Program-made: the position numbers and the translations under genes
The notes under the pieces: generated by a model
The model's input: the letters and a program-made list of their open reading frames with translations, nothing else
The model's database searches: none
Told to the model about the DNA's origin: nothing
Shown here: positions 57,901 through 64,000 of the stretch, in pieces
Layout: every line of letters begins with the position of its first letter
Position numbering within the stretch: the stretch's first letter is position 1
Origin: Lysobacter sp. ISL-50
Lineage (GTDB): Bacteria; Pseudomonadota; Gammaproteobacteria; Xanthomonadales; Xanthomonadaceae
Direction: 5' to 3'
Assembly (NCBI RefSeq): GCF_018612875.1
Contig: NZ_JAGGRI010000023.1
Span: 83,031 to 147,030 of the forward strand
Length of the DNA stretch: 64,000 nucleotides

Positions 57901-59987
57901 TGTTCACCCCAGCGGAAAGTCAGATCGAAGCCGAGGTGTTCCTCGCGCACGCCGTCGTATACCGGTCGCGACCAGTTCACGCCGTAGTTCAAGGTGCGGC
58001 CGGTGGCGAAACGCCATTCGTGTTCGTAGCGCAATTGCGGAATCCAATAGCTGCCGTAGCCCTGCTGCCAGTACGAGCCGGCTTGCACGGTCAGGCGTTG
58101 GCGGAAGTGGCGCTCGTAACGGCGCCAGGCGAGATGGTCGAAGCGCAAGCCCAGGTTCAGCGACGAATCGCGGCTGGGATTGAAATAGGGCACGTCGGCA
58201 TCGCGGCGGCTGGCGCGGCTGGTCGCCACGTCGGCGAGGCCGTCGATCAGCAGGTGCGGACGCGTAAACAGGCGCTGCTCGCCGTTGAGGCCGAAGGCGG
58301 TACGGGTGTTGTCGTCGCTGTAGCGCAACTGCTGTGCGGTCGCGCCAAGGCTGGTGCGCTCGCTCGGCGTGTAGCGCAGGCCCAGGCTCAGCGCGTCGGC
58401 GTGGATGCCGCTGCGGCGCGCCTGCAGCGAAGCCTCCGGCGTGCCGCGATACCACGACGCGGTGCCGTACCAGGCGTCGTCGAATCGCCAGCCGGCATCG
58501 GCGTAATAGCCGGTGCGATCGCCGCTGTCGAGCCAGCGATCGTTGGCCCGATCCACGCCGAAGCCCAGGCTCAGGCGATCGTAGACGTACAGCGCGCCGA
58601 CGCCGGTGCGGCGGTCGTGCACGCGTTCCTTGCCGAACGCGCCGTCTGGATACTCGGCCCAGGCGTCGCGCGCATGCGCGGTCAGGCGCCAGCGGTCGTG
58701 GATCAGCGGGCTCTGGATTTCGACGCGATGCTCGGCGTCGCGACTGCCCAGCGGCGATGCGGTCGCGCCGCCGCCGCGCGCATCGCTGCGGCCGAAGCTG
58801 CTGCCGACCAGCCAATGCCAGCCCATGCGGCTGTCCCAGGACTGCGCCATCTGCTTGACCTGCACGTCGCGCGCGCGATTGGCCAGCAGTTCGTCGTGAA
58901 TCGGCCGGGCCAGATCCACCCGGTTGTGTTGCAGATGCGCGCCGACCTGGCCGATGCGCGCGCCGACGTCGGTCGGTTCCAGCGTGCTGGCGATGCGGAA
59001 GCGCTTCAGCGCGCGATCGGTCCAGCCGCGCTTTTGATAGGTCACGCCCAGATCGCTGTGCAGGCCGGCGTTGGTGGGGCCGATCGCGGCGAGGCGTTCG
59101 AGGTAACTCTGCGCGCCGACCGTGTCCTCGCCGTAGAGGCGGATCATGGTCAGGTGGCTGTCGGCGTCGTAGTGGCGCCAGTTCTCATGGCTTTCCTTGG
59201 CGCCGTCGACGCGCACGAACGCCGGCTGCGCCGCCTTGATCTTTTCCAGTTGCGCGTAGGCGTCGTCGAAGCGCTCGGCTTCGGAGTAGGCATAGGCCAG
59301 TTGCAGCTGCGAATCCTGGTCTTCCGGCCATTCGCGGGCGACGCGTTCGAGCACCGTCGCGGCTTCTTCCGGATGCTTGTCGGCCAGCAGCGAGGCGCCG
59401 ACCTTGGCCAGCGCGTACATCGGCAGTTGCACGTTCTCGGCCTGCAGGGCGCGATAGCGCTGCACGACTTCGGCGTGGCGTTCCAGATGGTTGAGCAGCA
59501 CCAGTTCGTCGAAGCGCGTGCGCAGGTCGGCTTGCTGTTGCGGCGGCGTCTGCGCGGCGCGGTGTTGTTCGAGCGCGTCGCCGGCTTCGCGCATTTCGGT
59601 CAGGCGCTCGGTTTCGCTCTCGGGAAACAGCGTGCCCCACAGCACCCGGCGGGCGAGGCGGTCGGAATCCAGGCGCTGGCGTTCGTCCGCGCTGAACAAC
59701 TGCGGGCGCGCCTGATACAGGGCCCAGGCGCGGTCGGCGCCGCCCAGGTCGGCCAGGGTCAGCACCTGCAGGCGGTACAGGCGATCGTCATCGGGACAGG
59801 CGGCCTGCGCGCTTTCGATCCGCGCCAATGCGGCCAGCCATTGGCGGTCGGCGCGCAGGCGCTCGATCTCGGGCAGGGGGTCGGCAGTGGTGGATTGACT
59901 CGGTGAGGCAATAACTGACGTAAATGGGCAGGTTGCGGTCGCGGTCGCCAGAGCGATGGACAGGGCAAGACGATGCTGTATCGGCAT
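57897..59987 (-). CDS. pgaA: Poly-beta-1,6-GlcNAc outer-membrane export porin PgaA
   Basis: 696 residues (E. coli 807). Signal peptide MPIQHRLALSIALATATATC..., a periplasmic TPR domain (~35-400; repeated ALARIESAQAACPDDDRLYRL- and QLQLAYAYSEAERFDDAYAQLE-like units), and a C-terminal outer-membrane beta-barrel (~400-696) rich in alternating aromatic strands, ending FDLTFRWGEQ. It exports the deacetylated polymer. I started at ATG 59987 because it gives a clean signal peptide; an extension to 60095 is not credible. First gene of pgaABCD, 61 bases downstream of a CRP/Clp-type site. Confidence 0.92.
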   Translation of the reverse strand: MPIQHRLALSIALATATATCPFTSVIASPSQSTTADPLPEIERLRADRQWLAALARIESAQAACPDDDRLYRLQVLTLADLGGADRAWALYQARPQLFSADERQRLDSDRLARRVLWGTLFPESETERLTEMREAGDALEQHRAAQTPPQQQADLRTRFDELVLLNHLERHAEVVQRYRALQAENVQLPMYALAKVGASLLADKHPEEAATVLERVAREWPEDQDSQLQLAYAYSEAERFDDAYAQLEKIKAAQPAFVRVDGAKESHENWRHYDADSHLTMIRLYGEDTVGAQSYLERLAAIGPTNAGLHSDLGVTYQKRGWTDRALKRFRIASTLEPTDVGARIGQVGAHLQHNRVDLARPIHDELLANRARDVQVKQMAQSWDSRMGWHWLVGSSFGRSDARGGGATASPLGSRDAEHRVEIQSPLIHDRWRLTAHARDAWAEYPDGAFGKERVHDRRTGVGALYVYDRLSLGFGVDRANDRWLDSGDRTGYYADAGWRFDDAWYGTASWYRGTPEASLQARRSGIHADALSLGLRYTPSERTSLGATAQQLRYSDDNTRTAFGLNGEQRLFTRPHLLIDGLADVATSRASRRDADVPYFNPSRDSSLNLGLRFDHLAWRRYERHFRQRLTVQAGSYWQQGYGSYWIPQLRYEHEWRFATGRTLNYGVNWSRPVYDGVREEHLGFDLTFRWGEQ

Positions 59988-60047
59988 TGGAGACCGAGTT
60001 CCGAAGGGCGGGGAGTGTTGCAGAGCGTGACTTGGTGCAAATAAAAA

Positions 60048-60063
60048 TGTGAAACAAGTCACA
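60048..60063. promoter_or_regulatory. CRP/Clp-type binding site upstream of pgaA
   Basis: TGTGA-AACAAG-TCACA, a perfect TGTGA-N6-TCACA palindrome centred 68 bases from the pgaA start codon. The Xanthomonas homologue Clp recognises this consensus and is inhibited by c-di-GMP (established knowledge). Extra half sites TGTGA are at 60101 and 60159. Confidence 0.6.
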
Positions 60064-60155
60064 TTGTTCGGGTATTGACGCAAAAGATGTGCCAATGGCT
60101 TGTGAACGCGATCGGCTTCCTCGTCTCTAAGTTATTGTTATTAAAAACGTTTTAT

Positions 60156-60169
60156 GCCTGTGAACAGGC
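60156..60169. promoter_or_regulatory. Inverted repeat GCCTGT-GA-ACAGGC, candidate operator
   Basis: Perfect 6-base arms in the AT-rich divergent region between pgaA and the GH92 gene, 22 bases before the -35 of the GH92 promoter. The binding protein is unknown. Confidence 0.4.
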
Positions 60170-60190
60170 ACGAAGATGCTGCATCGCGGT

Positions 60191-60219
60191 TTGACAAGCT
60201 GAATTTAGATCGATTTAAA
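60191..60219 (+). promoter_or_regulatory. Sigma-70 promoter for the GH92 gene
   Basis: TTGACA, a 17-base spacer and TTTAAA, with the start codon 82 bases further on. The -10 region lies in a palindrome GATTTAAATC (60212-60221), a possible operator. The -35 is a perfect consensus, rare in this GC-rich DNA. Confidence 0.65.
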
Positions 60220-60301
60220 TCAATCTCTGATGGGGCCGCGACGTCACACATCGGCGCGCGGCGACAGAACGGCATGCCGTTCGAGGGCACTGGGAGCGGA
60301 T

Positions 60302-63300
60302 ATGTCGGCACGTAGAGAGAACCGCCGTGGCATCGTCCTGGGCAGGGCGGCGCTGACTTGGGCCCTGGCCTGCGCGATCGCCGGCCCCGCTGCCGCGGCC
60401 AAGCCGCCGCGCCAGTTCTGGAGTTCCTTCGAAGCCGCCGATCCGGCGCCTGCGCCGCTGGCGGCCGACGCCATGCGCGTCAGCCTCGACGGCGGCCCGC
60501 CCGCGGCCGCGGCCCTGACCGCCAAGGCCGGGGCCGGCTTCACCGGCGTGCATTCGCTGCGCTTCGAAGGCGACGGCAACGGCGCCGAACAGCTCGCGCA
60601 GGTGTTCGAGGTCGATATCGCCGTCGGCAAGGACAGCGAGCTGTCGTACCGGCTGTTTCCGTTGTCGCCCGCCAACGTCGCCGCGCCGGCGCCGGTGTCG
60701 CAGCTCGACAATCTGCGCAACGCCTCGACCTATGTCGCCATCGATCTGGTGTTCGACGACGGCAGCCGCCTGTCGCAGCTCAAGCCGCTGGATCGCTACG
60801 GCAACCCGCTGAGCGCGCGCGGGCAGGGCGCGGCGCGGCTGTTGTATCCGGATCAGTGGAACGCGGTGGCCAGCCGCATCGGCGAGGTCGCCGCCGGGCG
60901 CCGCGTGCGCCAGATCGTGCTGGTGCACGAGGGCGAACGCGGACAGGCCTATCGCGGCTATCTGGACGATGTGCGGATCGAACCGGCGCCGTTGAAGAAA
61001 AACGCGGACAAGCTTGCGGCCGAGCATCCCAGCGATTACGTCGATACCCGCCGCGGCAGCAATTCCAACTCGCGCTATTCGCGCGGCAACACGTTTCCGG
61101 CGGTGGCGCTGCCGCACGGTTTCAATTTCTGGACGCCGACCACCAACGCCGGCTCGGACTGGATCTACCAGTACCAGGAGCGCAACGGCGAGGACAATCG
61201 GCCGCGCATCGAAGCCTTCGCGCTGTCGCACGAGCCCAGCCCGTGGATGGGCGACCGGCAAACCCTGCACATCCTGCCGGCGCTGGGCGAGGGCGCGCCG
61301 CAGTTCGATCGCGGCAAGCGCGGCCTGAGCTTCGGCCACGACCAGGAAACCGCGCGCGCCGACTATTACCGCGTGCGTTTCGACAACGGCCTGATCGCCG
61401 AGATGACGCCGACCGACCACGCCGCGATGCTGCGCTTCACCTATCCCGACGGGCGCGCGCAGTTGCTGTTCGATCAGCGCGACGAACACGGCGACATCGT
61501 GCTCGATCGCGACGGCCGCGGCCTGAGCGGCTGGACCGAAGGCAAGAGCAAGCTGTCCGCCGGCGCCGGCCGCCTGTATTTCCATGCGCGCTTCGACCGG
61601 CCGATCAAGGACGGCGCGCGCCTGGACCGCGCCAAGGACCGCAACCGCGTCTCGGCCTGGTACGGCTTCGATCTGTCCGCCGATCCGGCGCGTCAGGTCA
61701 GCATGCGCATCGCCACCTCGCTGATCGGCGTGGAACAGGCGCAGCGCAACCTGCAGCTGGAAATCGCCGACAGCGACAGCTTCGACAGCGTGCGCGAACG
61801 CGCGCGCGCGGCCTGGGACGCGCAACTGAGCATCGTCCAGGTCGAGGGCGCGGCCGAGCACGAACGCGCGACCTTGTACTCCAATCTGTATCGCCTGTTC
61901 CTGTATCCCAACAGCGGCTCGGAGAACACCGGCACCGCCGAGCGCCCGCTATACCAGTACGCCAGTCCGTTCTCGCCGGCTGCAGGCGCGAGCAGCGCGA
62001 CCCGCACGGGCGCGGCGGTGATGGACGGGCAGGTCTACGTCAACAACGGCTTCTGGGACACCTACCGCACCAGCTGGCCAGCCTATGTGCTGCTCACGCC
62101 GAAGCACGCCGGCGAGATGATCGACGGTTTCGTCCAGCAGTATCGCGACGGCGGCTGGATCGCGCGCTGGTCCTCGCCGGGCTATGCCGATCTGATGGTC
62201 GGCACCAGTTCCGACGTCGCCTTCGCCGACGCCTGGCTCAAGGGCGTGCGCAATTTCGACGTGCGCTCGTTCTATCAGTCGGCGATCCGCAACGCCTCCA
62301 CCGTCAGCCCGGTGCCCGGCGCCGGACGCAAGGGCATCGAGCGCGCGATCTTCAAGGGCTATACCGACACCAGCACCGACGAAGGCCTGTCCTGGTCGAT
62401 GGACGGCTACATCAACGATTTCGCCATCGCGCGCCTGGCCTCGGCGCTGTCGCGCGAAAGCGGCGGCGACGATGCGTATCGCGACAGCTACGCCGACGAC
62501 GCGGCGTATTACCGCAATCGCGCGCTGGGCTACGCCAACTTGTTCCATCCGCAACTGGGCTTCTTCGTCGGCCGCCACCGCGACGGCCGCTGGCGCTACA
62601 CCGCGACCGAGTTCGACCCGACCCGCTGGGGCGGCGACTACACCGAGACCGACGCCTGGAACATGGCCTTCCACGCGCCGCAGGACGGCGCCGGCCTGGC
62701 CGCGTTGTACGGCGGCCGCAGCGCCCTGGGCAACAAGCTGGACCTGTTCTTCTCCACCCCGGGCACGTTCGATGTCGGCAGCTACGGCGGGGTGATCCAC
62801 GAGATGCTGGAAGCGCGCGACGTGCGCATGGGCCAGTACGGCCACAGCAACCAGCCTTCGCACCATATTCCCTACATGTACGCCGCGGCCGGGCAGCCGT
62901 GGCGAATCCAGGAGAAGGTGCGCGACATCATGGATCGCCTGTACAGCGGCGGCGAAATCGGCCAGGGCTATCCGGGCGATGAGGATAACGGCGAGATGTC
63001 GGCGTGGTGGTTGTTCAGCGCTGCCGGTTTTTATCCGTTGCGCATGGGTTCGCCGGAGTACGTGATCGGCGCGCCGCGTTTCGAGCGCATGACCATCCGC
63101 CTGGACAACGGCAAGCAGTTGCAGATCAACGCGCCCAAGGTCGGCGAACGCAATCGCTACGTGCAGTCGTTGCGGGTCAACGGCGAGCCCTGGGACCGGT
63201 TGACCTTGCCGCATGAGTTGCTGGCGCAGGGCGCGGTGCTGGATTTTCGCATGGGCCCGTCGCCGTCGAACTGGGCGAGTTCGCCGCAGGCCTTGCCCGA

Positions 63301-63745
63301 GTCGTTGAGCCAGGAAGGCGAGACGCCGTCGCCGCTGCTGGATCTGGGCCGTCGCGACAACACCGCGGTCGCCGGATTGAACGCCAAGCAGGCGGCGGCT
63401 TTGTTCGACGACGATTCGGCCACGTCCGCGCGCTTGAGCGGGCCGATGCCGTCGCTGAGCTGGAATTTCAAGGCGCCGGCCATGGCGCGGCTGTATACGC
63501 TGACTTCGTCGAGCAAGCGCGGCGATGCTCAGGCCTGGGCGTTGCAGGCGTCGAACGATGGGGCGCAATGGACGACGCTGGACGAGCGTCGCGATCAGCG
63601 TTTCGCCTGGCGACGGCAGACCCGCGCTTTCGCCATCGCGCAACCGGCGGCGTATTCGCGCTATCGGTTGCGGCTGTTGAACGATGGGGATGGGCAGGGG
63701 GCGATCGAGTTGGCTGAAGTTGAATTGTTGGGTGAGGCCAGGTAG
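60302..63745 (+). CDS. GH92-family alpha-mannosidase, exported, with C-terminal discoidin-like domain
   Basis: 1147 residues. Signal peptide (LGRAALTWALACAIAGPAAAAKPP). The first ~240 residues are a beta-sandwich carbohydrate-binding-like domain. The GH92 domain (~250-1000) shows VDTRRGSNSNSRYSRGNTFPAVALPHGFNFWTP, NNGFWDTYRTSWPAYVLLTP, GYPGDEDNGEMSAWWLFSAAGFYP and GSPEYVIGAPRFERM, the calcium-dependent active-site segments. The last ~130 residues (AALFDDDSATSARLSG...WALQASNDGAQWTTLDER) form an F5/8 type C-like domain. GH92 enzymes remove alpha-mannose from fungal or host glycans. GGGAG precedes ATG 60302. It is divergent from pga. Confidence 0.93.
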   Translation: MSARRENRRGIVLGRAALTWALACAIAGPAAAAKPPRQFWSSFEAADPAPAPLAADAMRVSLDGGPPAAAALTAKAGAGFTGVHSLRFEGDGNGAEQLAQVFEVDIAVGKDSELSYRLFPLSPANVAAPAPVSQLDNLRNASTYVAIDLVFDDGSRLSQLKPLDRYGNPLSARGQGAARLLYPDQWNAVASRIGEVAAGRRVRQIVLVHEGERGQAYRGYLDDVRIEPAPLKKNADKLAAEHPSDYVDTRRGSNSNSRYSRGNTFPAVALPHGFNFWTPTTNAGSDWIYQYQERNGEDNRPRIEAFALSHEPSPWMGDRQTLHILPALGEGAPQFDRGKRGLSFGHDQETARADYYRVRFDNGLIAEMTPTDHAAMLRFTYPDGRAQLLFDQRDEHGDIVLDRDGRGLSGWTEGKSKLSAGAGRLYFHARFDRPIKDGARLDRAKDRNRVSAWYGFDLSADPARQVSMRIATSLIGVEQAQRNLQLEIADSDSFDSVRERARAAWDAQLSIVQVEGAAEHERATLYSNLYRLFLYPNSGSENTGTAERPLYQYASPFSPAAGASSATRTGAAVMDGQVYVNNGFWDTYRTSWPAYVLLTPKHAGEMIDGFVQQYRDGGWIARWSSPGYADLMVGTSSDVAFADAWLKGVRNFDVRSFYQSAIRNASTVSPVPGAGRKGIERAIFKGYTDTSTDEGLSWSMDGYINDFAIARLASALSRESGGDDAYRDSYADDAAYYRNRALGYANLFHPQLGFFVGRHRDGRWRYTATEFDPTRWGGDYTETDAWNMAFHAPQDGAGLAALYGGRSALGNKLDLFFSTPGTFDVGSYGGVIHEMLEARDVRMGQYGHSNQPSHHIPYMYAAAGQPWRIQEKVRDIMDRLYSGGEIGQGYPGDEDNGEMSAWWLFSAAGFYPLRMGSPEYVIGAPRFERMTIRLDNGKQLQINAPKVGERNRYVQSLRVNGEPWDRLTLPHELLAQGAVLDFRMGPSPSNWASSPQALPESLSQEGETPSPLLDLGRRDNTAVAGLNAKQAAALFDDDSATSARLSGPMPSLSWNFKAPAMARLYTLTSSSKRGDAQAWALQASNDGAQWTTLDERRDQRFAWRRQTRAFAIAQPAAYSRYRLRLLNDGDGQGAIELAEVELLGEAR

Positions 63746-64000
63746 GCGGATTGTTCTGAGTTTGCTGGTTCGGTAAACGTTGGGGTTGCGTTGCCGCGGG
63801 CCTTGCTGTGGCTATTGCCAATATTTTCTGCGATTGAGACTGTGGCTACGGCTACGGCTACGGCTACGGCCGCGACTGTGACTGTGCTGCGGCTGCGGCT
63901 ATTGGCGCTGTTGCTGTTGTTTTTGTCGTTGTCGTTGCCATTGCCGTGGCTGTTGTTGTTGTCGTGGCTTTGCTTTGGCCTGGCGCCGCTTGTAACTCGC
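63746..64000. repeat. Low-complexity tail with tandem GGCTAC hexamers and GTT-rich triplets
   Basis: Four tandem copies of GGCTAC at about 63842-63869, then tracts built from GCTGTT, GTTGTT, GTCGTT and GGCTGC. No credible gene on either strand to the window end. On the minus strand it is an ACA/ACG-rich repeat. It may be the edge of a repeat-rich gene or a slippage-prone spacer. Confidence 0.6.

Noticed and set aside
54770..57907. 1045-residue minus-strand frame across pgaB and pgaC
   Set aside because: It is an out-of-frame reading of two clear genes, with Arg-rich low-quality sequence.

Overview
The window is high-GC DNA, judged by eye, with the gene content of a xanthomonad, most likely Lysobacter or a close relative. 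The strongest evidence is the arginine locus. It encodes N-acetylornithine carbamoyltransferase (argF'), an acetylcitrulline-type deacetylase and a fused acetylglutamate kinase/N-acetyltransferase, the variant arginine pathway known from Xanthomonadaceae. A FimX-like REC-PAS-GGDEF-EAL protein, the mtaD-ubiG-gph order and abundant Xanthomonas-type intergenic palindromes agree. The species assignment is inference.

Layout. 1-7,139: end of an amidase with an SH3 domain, dihydroxyacetone kinase, tRNA-Ala(CGC), RNase D, an FGE-sulfatase-fold lipoprotein and an M48 protease. 7,140-11,128: a tandem repeat block, two acetoacetyl-CoA reductases flanking the PHA regulator phaR, and gluQ. 11,292-16,529: htpX, a fimX-like gene, and divergent epmB and efp (EF-P lysyl modification and its target). 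16,810-21,555: mtaD, ubiG-gph-squalene-synthase-like, folE2. 21,933-28,524: a membrane diguanylate cyclase coupled to a YiiX-like peptidase; M23 peptidase-pyrC-yidD on the minus strand; a DksA with a very long basic tail. 28,770-31,875: cysS-sufE-MFS operon. 32,167-45,114: a small envelope protein, then argF'-argG-argE-argB-GNAT-argC-proS-argH-proB-proA, broken up by hairpin repeats. 45,171-50,726: serine hydrolase, LytTR two-component system and a lower-GC amidase. 50,987-63,745: CocE-type hydrolase, the poly-beta-1,6-GlcNAc operon pgaABCD (minus strand) and a divergent GH92 mannosidase gene.

The most unusual item is the last gene of the pga operon. It encodes a complete PgaD followed by a third membrane helix, an Ala-rich helix and a TonB C-terminal domain, so the c-di-GMP-dependent polysaccharide synthase partner is physically joined to an energy-transduction module. 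A perfect CRP/Clp-type palindrome lies just upstream of pgaA. A second candidate is the region before argF'. It has an Arg-containing mini-ORF, an intrinsic terminator that could be switched by an alternative pairing, and a 31-bp imperfect inverted repeat made of GATTCCC heptamers that ends 3 bases before the start codon. Several genes touch c-di-GMP (fimX-like, the 7TM diguanylate cyclase, pgaCD, and Clp if it binds here).

Many adjacent genes overlap by 4 bases (ATGA or GTGA), which suggests translational coupling: ubiG/gph, cyclase/YiiX, pyrC/M23, cysS/sufE/MFS, argH/proB/proA, kinase/regulator, pgaA/pgaB and pgaC/pgaD.
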